A DNA stretch of 53,381 nt. It comes from Bacteroidales bacterium H4. Its GTDB lineage: Bacteria; Bacteroidota; Bacteroidia; Bacteroidales; Muribaculaceae. Below the pieces are notes generated by a model, which ran no database searches, was not told the origin of the DNA, and saw nothing but the letters and a program-made list of their open reading frames with translations. A program made the translations under genes and the position numbers. The stretch lies in the NCBI GenBank assembly GCA_001701165.1, contig DAAP01000043.1, positions 1 through 53,381 of the forward strand, read 5' to 3'. Below are positions 8,074-17,111 of this stretch, piece by piece; position 1 is the stretch's first letter, and the number at the start of each line of letters is the position of its first letter.

Positions 8074-9153
8074 ATGTGGTTATTTAGCTCATCTATAGGA
8101 CGTAAGTTCGTGATGGCCGTTACAGGTCTGTGCCTCGTCCTATTCGTAACCTTTCACGTGCTGATGAACTCGGTAGCGCTGCTATGGCCCACGGCATACA
8201 ATGCCGTGTGCGAATTCCTCGGCGCCAACTGGTATGCCCTGGTCGCATCTGTCGGCCTTGCCGCCCTGTTCGTCATACACATCCTTTACGCATTGTGGCT
8301 GACGCTGCAAAATCGCCGCGCTCGTGGCAACGACCGCTACGCTGTCACCTCACGCCCCGCGCAAGTCGAATGGTCTTCCAAGAACATGCTCGTGCTCGGC
8401 TTCGTAGTCATCGCCTTCCTGTTGCTCCACTTGTGGCAGTTCTGGGCTAAGATGCAGCTCGCCGAAATCGTTCCGTCGCAAATCGCCGGAGTGACCACCG
8501 TGGACTTCGCCGGTGCTCCCGCCAATCCCGCTATGGGCACTATGTTCCTGCAAGTGGCTTTCAGCAACTTCTGGGCTCCCGTATGCTACCTGGTGGCTTT
8601 CGCCGCCCTGTGGCTCCACATGACCCACGGATTTTGGAGTATGTTCCATACCGCCGGTTGGGACAACAATACATGGCTGCCTCGCCTCAAGTGCATCTCC
8701 AACTGGTGGACATCCATCGTGATAGCCCTCTTCGTATGCCAGATATTTGTGTTTACATATCGTGCGCACACCAATTACTATGCCGAAAATGAAGCACTGC
8801 AGGCTCAGTATGCCGAGGCTTGGAGCAAAGAAGCCAAGGCTCTGAGCACCGAATTCGAAGCCGGACTGTTGGAACTTATAGCCCCCCAGGTTGCAGTGAT
8901 GAACAACGAGGCATCGTCTCCCGAGGCTCGTATGACCGCCAGCCGTGAAGCCGGTGAAATTCAGTCGAAATACATTCAGGAAAACGGCGAGGCATTCCTC
9001 AAAAAAGCCGAGGCAGTACAGAACGCCTTTACCGCTCAGTGCCCCAAAGCCGCTCCCGGACAGGAAATGCAGACCCTCAGCCAGATGGTAAACGCCGTGC
9101 GCTCCATGCTTCCCAAGCAGGTTCCCGCCGAATTGATACAATCCCAACAATAA
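8074..9153 (+). CDS. frdC: Fumarate reductase/succinate dehydrogenase cytochrome b subunit with long C-terminal tail
   Basis: Membrane anchor that carries heme and passes electrons between menaquinone and the FrdAB subunits during fumarate respiration. Five membrane helices are visible at about residues 14-37, 53-76, 103-123, 158-188 and 211-229, with histidines placed as heme ligands (H28 in FHVLMN, the VIHILYALW stretch, LLHLWQFW and LWLHMTHGFW). The core ends near residue 232. The remaining 127 residues are rich in Ala, Glu and Gln with a coiled-coil look and no membrane span, which exceeds the roughly 230-260 residues usual for this family. It is first in an operon with frdA 18 bases and frdB 2 kb downstream. 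Confidence 0.92.
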   Translation: MWLFSSSIGRKFVMAVTGLCLVLFVTFHVLMNSVALLWPTAYNAVCEFLGANWYALVASVGLAALFVIHILYALWLTLQNRRARGNDRYAVTSRPAQVEWSSKNMLVLGFVVIAFLLLHLWQFWAKMQLAEIVPSQIAGVTTVDFAGAPANPAMGTMFLQVAFSNFWAPVCYLVAFAALWLHMTHGFWSMFHTAGWDNNTWLPRLKCISNWWTSIVIALFVCQIFVFTYRAHTNYYAENEALQAQYAEAWSKEAKALSTEFEAGLLELIAPQVAVMNNEASSPEARMTASREAGEIQSKYIQENGEAFLKKAEAVQNAFTAQCPKAAPGQEMQTLSQMVNAVRSMLPKQVPAELIQSQQ

Positions 9154-9171
9154 CATAAACCACTGACAGCA

Positions 9172-11199
<2,028 letters not shown>

Positions 11200-11228
11200 C
11201 CTCACCCCCAATCACACAGAACACAATT

Positions 11229-11984
11229 ATGGAAAAGACTATAAGCGTAAACCTGCGCATTTGGCGCCAGCGCGGCCCCAGAACCAAAGGGCAATTCCAA
11301 AACTACCACCTCGACGGTGTCTCCACCGGCAGCAGCTTCCTCGAGATGCTCGATATGCTCAATCAGCAACTTGTCGAGGCCGGTGAAGAACCCGTAGTAT
11401 TTGACAACGACTGCCGCGAAGGTATCTGCGGCATGTGCTCGCTGTATATCAACGGTCACCCCCACGGCCCTGTGCAAGGCATCACAACCTGCCAGTTGCA
11501 TATGCGCAAATTCAATGACGGCGACACCATCACCATCGAACCGTGGCGCTCGGCCGCATTCCCCGTGATACGCGACCTCATGGTCAGCCGTAACGCCTTT
11601 GACCAAATCCAGCAGGCCGGCGGTTACGTATCCTTTAACACCGGCGGCGCACCCGACGCCAACGCAATACCCATCTCCAAGGAAGTGGCCGACATGGCCA
11701 TGGACAGCGCAACCTGCATCGGCTGCGGCGCTTGTGTCGCTGCCTGCAAGAATGGTTCGGCCATGCTCTTTGTATCCGCCAAGGTCAGCCAGTTTGCACT
11801 GCTGCCCCAGGGACAGGTGGAGCGTGCCCGCCGCGCTCGCGCAATGGTGCGCAAGATGGACGAACTCGGCTTCGGCAACTGCACCAACACCGGTGCTTGC
11901 GCCGCCGAGTGTCCCAAGAACATTCCCCTGAGCAACATCGCACGTCTCAACCGCGAGTACCTCAAGGCTAAGTTCAAAGAGTAA
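11229..11984 (+). CDS. frdB: Fumarate reductase/succinate dehydrogenase iron-sulfur subunit
   Basis: Carries electrons between the cytochrome and the flavoprotein. The 251-residue protein has an N-terminal plant-type 2Fe-2S ferredoxin domain with C62, C67, C70 and a fourth Cys in TTCQL, and a C-terminal domain with two cluster motifs: C163-C166-C169-C173 in CIGCGACVAACK, and C218-C224-C228 in CTNTGACAAECPK. Together these give the usual 2Fe-2S, 4Fe-4S and 3Fe-4S set. It is the last gene of the operon. A 9-base-period repeat begins eight bases after its stop and a strong hairpin follows. Confidence 0.96.
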   Translation: MEKTISVNLRIWRQRGPRTKGQFQNYHLDGVSTGSSFLEMLDMLNQQLVEAGEEPVVFDNDCREGICGMCSLYINGHPHGPVQGITTCQLHMRKFNDGDTITIEPWRSAAFPVIRDLMVSRNAFDQIQQAGGYVSFNTGGAPDANAIPISKEVADMAMDSATCIGCGACVAACKNGSAMLFVSAKVSQFALLPQGQVERARRARAMVRKMDELGFGNCTNTGACAAECPKNIPLSNIARLNREYLKAKFKE

Positions 11985-11992
11985 TATCGGCT

Positions 11993-12064
11993 TTCGAGCA
12001 CTCCGAGGCCTTCGAATACTCCGAGCACTTCGAATATTCCGAGCGCTTCGAGGCCTCAGAGAAG
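11993..12064. repeat. 9-base-period degenerate tandem array after frdB
   Basis: Eight consecutive 9-base units without slippage: TTCGAGCAC, TCCGAGGCC, TTCGAATAC, TCCGAGCAC, TTCGAATAT, TCCGAGCGC, TTCGAGGCC and TCAGAGAAG. The consensus is about TYCGARNNC, with odd and even units alternating TTCGA and TCCGA. It starts eight bases after the frdB stop. Confidence 0.85.
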
Positions 12065-12066
12065 AC

Positions 12067-12111
12067 GCATGCCCCCGCTTCTGCCTCTTGCAAGGCAGGG
12101 TGGGGGCATGC
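12067..12111 (+). terminator. Strong hairpin, probable end of frdCAB transcript
   Basis: GCATGCCCCC (12067-12076) pairs perfectly with GGGGGCATGC (12102-12111), and an inner CTGCCT/AGGCAG stem extends it. No T run follows, so termination may need a factor, or the hairpin may protect the 3' end. Confidence 0.55.
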
Positions 12112-12192
12112 TGCGTGTGGGCGGTATTGGTCAAAATGGAGCATATACTGGACTTTTGGGCGACCGGCGAGGCTGAAGTCAGGCAAAATGTC

Positions 12193-12200
12193 TAACTTTG
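12193..12200 (+). promoter_or_regulatory. -7 box before the PCMD gene
   Basis: TAACTTTG followed by C matches the Bacteroidota -7 box and lies 57 bases before the start codon. No TTTG is found at the right distance upstream. Confidence 0.5.
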
Positions 12201-12257
12201 CAACTGAATGCGTGCGCTGACGTACGCCTCCGGCATAGAATTAATAGCTAAATAATT

Positions 12258-13187
12258 ATGAATAAAAGAATTGTAGTCGCCGTGATTGGCGTCGTGCTTT
12301 CTTTGGGCTCGTGGGCCGAGACTTTCGAGTTGTTCAGCTTTGGCAATTTTGATCAATGGCTGACTCGCAATATTAAGGAATCCAAAATCTTGGGAGGCCA
12401 TACCAAGCAGTTGTATGCCATCGCTCCTACCGGGACGGATAACAGCGGCAAGGCATACACCAATCGCGGTGGGTCGCCGTGGGCCACATCAAATGTTCTG
12501 GCCAAACCTGCCGGTGTCACCAAAGCTTCCAATGCTGTCTACCCGGAGGCTCGTGGCAAGGGTAAATGCGCCAAACTCGTATGCCAATACGAACATTGCA
12601 AGGCCATTGGCATGATAAATATAGACGTTGTGGCCGGCGGCTCGATATTTCTGGGCAAGATGATTGAGCCAATCAAGTCTACCAAGAACCCGTACAGCAA
12701 GATGGAGATGGGTATACCGTTTACGCGCCGACCCAAGGCCTTGCGCTTTGACTATAAAGTGTCTGTGCCTGCGGGCAATACGCGTGTATTTTCATCCGGC
12801 TTCGGCAAGAAAAAGACTTTGGCCGGCAGCGACAAAGCCGTGGCTATAGTGCTGCTGCAACGTCGCTGGGAAGACAGTAAGGGTAATCTTTATGCCAATC
12901 GTATCGGCACCGGGTACGAGGCCTTCGGCCATAGCAGTTCGTGGGTCAACGGCCACGATGTCAAAGTGACTTACGGCAAAAGCAACGTCTATGGGCTTAT
13001 CCCGACCAACCGCAGCTATTACGCCAAGAACTCTAAGGGTAAGATGGTGCCTGTTAAGGAAATGGGTTGGGAGCCGGAAGCCAAGCCCACGCACATCATT
13101 GTGATGTTCTCGGCCAGCAGCGGCGAGGCATACGTAGGCACTATCGACTTGACCTTCTGGGTGGACAACGTCGGCCTTGTGTACTAA
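12258..13187 (+). CDS. Secreted PCMD-domain protein
   Basis: A 309-residue exported protein with a signal peptide (MNKRIVVAVIGVVLSLGSWA). The body resembles the PCMD family (putative carbohydrate metabolism domain), a beta-sandwich found in Bacteroidetes surface proteins. Matching stretches are AVYPEARGKGKCAKL near residue 94, MGIPFTRRPKALRFDYK near residue 150 and the final IDLTFWVDNVGLVY. No catalytic site is known for the family, so glycan binding or processing is inference. It stands alone, without a SusC/SusD pair next to it. Period-9 repeats flank the gene in opposite orientation, starting two bases after its stop on the right. Confidence 0.75.
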   Translation: MNKRIVVAVIGVVLSLGSWAETFELFSFGNFDQWLTRNIKESKILGGHTKQLYAIAPTGTDNSGKAYTNRGGSPWATSNVLAKPAGVTKASNAVYPEARGKGKCAKLVCQYEHCKAIGMINIDVVAGGSIFLGKMIEPIKSTKNPYSKMEMGIPFTRRPKALRFDYKVSVPAGNTRVFSSGFGKKKTLAGSDKAVAIVLLQRRWEDSKGNLYANRIGTGYEAFGHSSSWVNGHDVKVTYGKSNVYGLIPTNRSYYAKNSKGKMVPVKEMGWEPEAKPTHIIVMFSASSGEAYVGTIDLTFWVDNVGLVY

Positions 13188-13189
13188 GA

Positions 13190-13255
13190 GGCTCGGAGGT
13201 TTCAGCGAGCCGGGAGAGCACGGAGTGCGACTCGGAGTGCTTCGATTTGTCGAAT
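13190..13255. repeat. 9-base-period degenerate array after the PCMD gene
   Basis: Units read GGCTCGGAG, GTTTCAGCG, AGCCGGGAG, AGCACGGAG, then a 12-base unit TGCGACTCGGAG, then TGCTTCGAT and TTGTCGAAT. CTCGGAGTGCTTCGA is close to the reverse complement of the array at 11993-12064, so the two share a family in opposite orientation. The array starts two bases after the stop codon. Confidence 0.6.
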
Positions 13256-13313
13256 TATGTCGCCTATGGCGTGATCTAACATAATAAGCGCCTTGCCAAA
13301 ACATTAAGCCAAA

Positions 13314-13769
13314 ATGCGAATAGTCATACAACGAGTGAGTCAAGCGTCCGTAAGTGTCGAAGGACACGGGACAGTGGCGTCCATAGATGCCGGAATGTTG
13401 ATACTTGTGGGCGTCGAAAACGGCGACACAGAGGAAGATGCACGGTGGTTAGCCGGTAAGACCGCCGCTTTGCGCATTTTCGATGATGCCGAAGGTGTCA
13501 TGAATCGTAGTGTATGCGATGTTCGGGGCGGGATAATCGCCGTGAGCCAATTTACGCTGACGGCCTCGACGCGTCGCGGCAACCGTCCCGGCTATATACG
13601 CGCCATGCATGGAGCTGAGGCGGAGGCGTTATATGAGGCCTATTGCCGCCTATTGCAGGAAGATAGTGGAATCACTGTAGGTCGCGGCATTTTCGGCGCC
13701 GACATGGACGTGGCTTTGCATAACGACGGCCCCGTCACCATCATTATCGACAGCCGCTTGCGCGAATAG
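13314..13769 (+). CDS. dtd: D-aminoacyl-tRNA deacylase
   Basis: Removes D-amino acids wrongly attached to tRNA. The 151-residue length is typical for DTD. It begins MRIVIQRVSQASV, as expected, and carries the two cross-subunit motifs of the active site: SQFTL near residue 78 and NDGPVTI near residue 137, the latter a normal variant of the NxGPVT motif. It is a cytoplasmic dimer in characterised members. No promoter box is clear in the 126-base gap upstream, which is largely taken by the repeat after the PCMD gene. Confidence 0.95.
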   Translation: MRIVIQRVSQASVSVEGHGTVASIDAGMLILVGVENGDTEEDARWLAGKTAALRIFDDAEGVMNRSVCDVRGGIIAVSQFTLTASTRRGNRPGYIRAMHGAEAEALYEAYCRLLQEDSGITVGRGIFGADMDVALHNDGPVTIIIDSRLRE

Positions 13770-14005
13770 TCCGTCGCCATCCCGGGTGGCTGTTGCCATG
13801 CCTGTGAACGGAGATGTCTGTTGCTTGAAGTGTCGGCTCTTCGCGGATGTGTTCCTACTTCTGCGAACTTTCGTTTTTTATGATATTATGTCTAAATGGC
13901 CGTAGTGCAGCTTATCTTATATCAAAACTCTTCTATGGGCACATCTATTCATCCAAATAATATAAAAAACTAACATATTGTGTTAATCCCATCAAGAATT
14001 CTTTG

Positions 14006-14013
14006 TAAATTTG
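14006..14013 (+). promoter_or_regulatory. -7 box of the defence island
   Basis: TAAATTTG followed by C fits the consensus and lies 22 bases before the XRE regulator gene. A drop in G+C begins around 13870, within the 266-base gap, so the left boundary of the island is probably there. Confidence 0.55.
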
Positions 14014-14035
14014 CAGACTGAAACCAATTAAACAT

Positions 14036-14266
14036 ATGGCAAGAAAGGAATGTCGAAATAGGCTTCGCGTAGTTATGGCTGAAAAGCAGCTAACCAATAT
14101 TTGGATGGCTGATAAACTTGGCGTAACTGAAATAACAGTGTCAAGATGGAGAACAAATAAGGTTCAACCATCTATGGCGCAGTTCGTAGAAATGGCTCAT
14201 GTACTCAAAGTCGACATTAAAGACTTGCTTGAGGCAAGTTTTGATTATTCTGATAACGATGAATAA
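14036..14266 (+). CDS. XRE-family helix-turn-helix regulator
   Basis: A 76-residue DNA-binding protein that is almost entirely one HTH domain. MADKLGVTEITVSRWRTNKVQPS around residues 22-44 is the helix-turn-helix, with the usual LxVDIKDLLE ending. Small stand-alone regulators of this size often control restriction-modification genes (controller-type proteins). Here it is the first gene of an island with a methyltransferase 45 bases downstream, which supports that role. Its codons are clearly A+T richer than those of dtd on its left, a sign of transfer. Confidence 0.85.
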   Translation: MARKECRNRLRVVMAEKQLTNIWMADKLGVTEITVSRWRTNKVQPSMAQFVEMAHVLKVDIKDLLEASFDYSDNDE

Positions 14267-14311
14267 TGAAATCAAAATTAATTCTTACCTAAACAATCTT
14301 TGGATTTCCCT

Positions 14312-15289
14312 ATGAATACAATGGTAAAATCATATACATTTATCGACCTTTTTGCAGGCTGTGGCGGTTTATCTGAAGGATTTTACCGACAGGGGTTCAA
14401 AGCGTTGGCACATGTTGAAATTGACCATTGGGCATGTGAAACCCTAAGGGAGCGTATGCGCTTCTATAATTATAAAGATATTGATCGAAGCATTATTGAA
14501 ACTGATATAACATCTGATGATATTATTGACCGTTTAGATGGGGCAGTTAAAGGCCGATGTGTAGATCTTATTATTGGAGGTCCTCCCTGCCAGGCTTATT
14601 CCACAGCAGGGAGAGTACGTGATGGAATAAAAATGGCATCTGACCCTCGAAATTATCTCTTTGAGAGCTATGTTAGAATACTAGAACATTATAAGCCAAA
14701 ATTCTTTGTCTTTGAAAATGTTACTGGTATATTGTCTGCTAAGGCTAATGGGAGGTTCATATTTCCAAAAATCATAAAGGCTCTTGGTAAGTACTACGAT
14801 GTAATTGATACCCCTGAGATAATTGTTCACAACACTATTGAATATGGAGTTCCCCAGATAAGGAAACGCATCATCATCATGGGTGTGCGTAAAGATTTGG
14901 ATAATAAATCTGCAAAAGACCTTTATGATCGAGTTATTAAGACCCACACTACTCCTGAAAACGATGGAGATGCTTTCAACGGGTTGAAACACTTTGTTGA
15001 TGTGCGTGCTGCTTTGTCGGATCTCCCTTCTGTCGAACCAGGTAAGGACGCATCGTGTGATGAATTTAATTACCCATGTAACAATGAGCTTACATTCCGA
15101 ATTGTTGAAGGAGTTGTGCCCCGAATGGCAAATCAGATATGGGATATCTCGCAAGTACAGAAGCTAATGGGAAAGGATCTCGGCTATAATGTGGATACAG
15201 AGACTGCAGAAATAGTTTCCGAGCCCGAGGTAGCTTACGGCACTCCCGTTGAAGAACCGTGGCCTAATGACAACGACTATATGGAATAA
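14312..15289 (+). CDS. DNA cytosine-5 methyltransferase with internal deletion of the target-recognition region
   Basis: Family enzymes methylate the C5 of cytosine in a short recognition site. Visible motifs are I (FIDLFAGCGGLSEGF), IV with the catalytic cysteine C93 (GGPPCQAYS), VI (FVFENVTG) and VIII (QIRKRIIIMGV). After about residue 260 the protein runs from NNELTFRIVEG straight into VVPRMANQIWDIS. The latter looks like the end of motif X (GNAVPPRMAN). The target-recognition domain and motif IX are therefore missing. At 325 residues it is shorter than functional relatives, and it is probably inactive or altered. The ATG at 14312 is chosen over a TTG four codons earlier because it leaves the family's short N-terminus. 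It lies three bases before the next gene. Confidence 0.85.
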   Translation: MNTMVKSYTFIDLFAGCGGLSEGFYRQGFKALAHVEIDHWACETLRERMRFYNYKDIDRSIIETDITSDDIIDRLDGAVKGRCVDLIIGGPPCQAYSTAGRVRDGIKMASDPRNYLFESYVRILEHYKPKFFVFENVTGILSAKANGRFIFPKIIKALGKYYDVIDTPEIIVHNTIEYGVPQIRKRIIIMGVRKDLDNKSAKDLYDRVIKTHTTPENDGDAFNGLKHFVDVRAALSDLPSVEPGKDASCDEFNYPCNNELTFRIVEGVVPRMANQIWDISQVQKLMGKDLGYNVDTETAEIVSEPEVAYGTPVEEPWPNDNDYME

Positions 15290-15292
15290 GCG

Positions 15293-16567
15293 ATGGACTT
15301 AACTAATAAAATCACAACCGTAACCCGACGAGACATTCGAACATTATTGATTAACGGATGGAACGAGGATATGTATTGGGAAACTACACACCATCACTAT
15401 TTAATCTGGGGATTGCTGAATCCACTTGAGTTCTTATCCCGATTGTATCCTTTAGATACTCTGCCGTCATATGATTCAAGATATGAAAATGCGACTATAG
15501 ACATTCATGTTCATACGGTAGTTAACCCTAACGACTACGAAGCGGATTGGTTTTGGACTGATGATCGTATTAATATTAGTAATGGCTCGGATGAGAACCT
15601 TTTAGATTTTTTAGCTGAGATATTTCATCCCGAAGTTCGAGATGATAATGGCGATTGGAAAGGTCTCTTGACAAGAATTAATAATCTTCTCGATGCAGAC
15701 GGGTTCAAGATTAAAGTGGTCGGGAAGATATCTAAAAGAGAAGTATACGGATGGGGGCCTGCAAAAAGGATATTAAGCAAAATTACGGAACAAGAGGTTT
15801 CTTGTTTAAGTAATATGTTTAATTTTGGAGGGTACGTATTGGATTTCCCATCGCATAATGCTTTTAACTCATTTACATTAAATGCTGTAGGCGATGCGGT
15901 TTCTGAATTATATAATATGCCAATGTGGAAATCTCTAAACGCATATCTTTCTAACGAGGATGAAGATAAGGTTATAACTCTGCTTAAGGCATTATGGAGT
16001 TACGCTAATTCTGCGTCATGCGAGAATTATCTGTCTTCTGCTGATATAGAGAGGGGTAATGCGATAATGCACCGCATTGAAATCACCAATCCTGTTATAG
16101 GAAAACAATCCTCTGAAATAAAGGAAAAATTCAACAATGATTATATTCTGAAGCAAATAGATGAAATGGTCGGTTCTGTTGACAAAGACCCGACAAATGC
16201 AATTGGACTGGCGAAAGAACTTATTGAAAGTTGCTGTAAGACCATACTCAGAATATACAATCTTCCTACGGAATATGACAATCTCTCTAAATTGGTGAGA
16301 GCAACTACAAAGACTCTTAAGTTAACACCTGAAGATATATCAGATGACAATTCTGAAGCTATGGCACTGAAATCGATATTAAGAAGTTTAGGAGCTATTA
16401 CTGACGGCTTGGCAACTTTAAGGAACAAATATGGCCGTGGTCACGGGAAAGATGATAATTACAAAGGTTTATGCTCGCGCCACGCCAATTTAGCAGTTGG
16501 AACAAGTTCAACACTTGTGAGGTTTATTTGGGATTGTTATGAACTTCGAGAATCTCAACGAAATTGA
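15293..16567 (+). CDS. Abortive-infection family protein (AbiJ-type N-terminus, Abi_C C-terminus)
   Basis: A 424-residue cytoplasmic protein. The first half has the pattern of AbiJ-type N-terminal domains (EFLSRLYPLDTLPSYDSRY near residue 46, DWFWTDDR near residue 85, and a LLDADGF stretch near 140). Residues 280-420 match the Abi_C domain, including AIGLAKELIESCCKTIL and LRNKYGRGHGKDD. Proteins with this domain are toxins or effectors of phage defence, often with RNase-like activity through a HEPN-type fold; RNxxxGHG near residue 378 could be that site, by inference. It is placed between the methyltransferase (3-base gap) and vsr (13-base gap), where a restriction endonuclease would be expected. 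Confidence 0.75.
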   Translation: MDLTNKITTVTRRDIRTLLINGWNEDMYWETTHHHYLIWGLLNPLEFLSRLYPLDTLPSYDSRYENATIDIHVHTVVNPNDYEADWFWTDDRINISNGSDENLLDFLAEIFHPEVRDDNGDWKGLLTRINNLLDADGFKIKVVGKISKREVYGWGPAKRILSKITEQEVSCLSNMFNFGGYVLDFPSHNAFNSFTLNAVGDAVSELYNMPMWKSLNAYLSNEDEDKVITLLKALWSYANSASCENYLSSADIERGNAIMHRIEITNPVIGKQSSEIKEKFNNDYILKQIDEMVGSVDKDPTNAIGLAKELIESCCKTILRIYNLPTEYDNLSKLVRATTKTLKLTPEDISDDNSEAMALKSILRSLGAITDGLATLRNKYGRGHGKDDNYKGLCSRHANLAVGTSSTLVRFIWDCYELRESQRN

Positions 16568-16580
16568 AAATCGATAATCA

Positions 16581-17087
16581 ATGGACATTAAGAGCAAGGA
16601 AGAACGGAGCCGTAATATGTCGGCTATTCGCTCAGGCGATACGAAGCCGGAGATGTTGGTGCGCAAGTATCTGCACTCTCAAGGCTTCCGTTATGGTTTG
16701 CATAACCACAAGCTTCCCGGCTCACCTGATATTGTACTCCGTAAATATAAGACAGTCATATTTATCAATGGTTGCTTCTGGCATGGTCATGAGGGCTGCA
16801 AGTATTATCGACTGCCAAAGTCTAATATCGAGTTCTGGCAGACTAAGATAGAACGAAACCGCCAGCGTGATATTGAAACTATCACAGCGCTCATAGCAAA
16901 AGGCTGGAGAGTCATCACTATCTGGGAATGTGAGTTAAGAAATATTGCTCAACGTAGCGAAACTTTAATCCAATTAGTCAAAGATATTAAAGGTGACTTA
17001 AAAAGCGTAGACTATACTCAAGAAGAACAGACTCATATAGCTGCAGAACCGGAAGCAGAATATGGAAGAGATTCTGGTAATATCTGA
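16581..17087 (+). CDS. vsr: Very short patch repair (Vsr) endonuclease
   Basis: Nicks DNA next to T:G mismatches that arise when 5-methylcytosine deaminates. The 168-residue protein carries the family hallmarks: MSAIRSGDTKPE near the start, GSPDIVLRKYKTVIFINGCF with the catalytic aspartate, the zinc-linked WHGHEGCKYYRLPKSN stretch and VITIWECEL. Vsr genes are usually paired with cytosine-5 methyltransferases, as here. The last 20 residues (from QEEQ onward) are an acidic tail beyond the family core with an EPEAEYG motif that resembles the tail of the methyltransferase. Start ATG at 16581 gives the usual N-terminus. Confidence 0.93.
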   Translation: MDIKSKEERSRNMSAIRSGDTKPEMLVRKYLHSQGFRYGLHNHKLPGSPDIVLRKYKTVIFINGCFWHGHEGCKYYRLPKSNIEFWQTKIERNRQRDIETITALIAKGWRVITIWECELRNIAQRSETLIQLVKDIKGDLKSVDYTQEEQTHIAAEPEAEYGRDSGNI

Positions 17088-17111
17088 AAAAACTCTATCG
17101 AATAGAAAATT

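Noticed and set aside
14300..14311. TTG start for the methyltransferase
   Set aside because: An ATG four codons later gives the usual short N-terminus before motif I.
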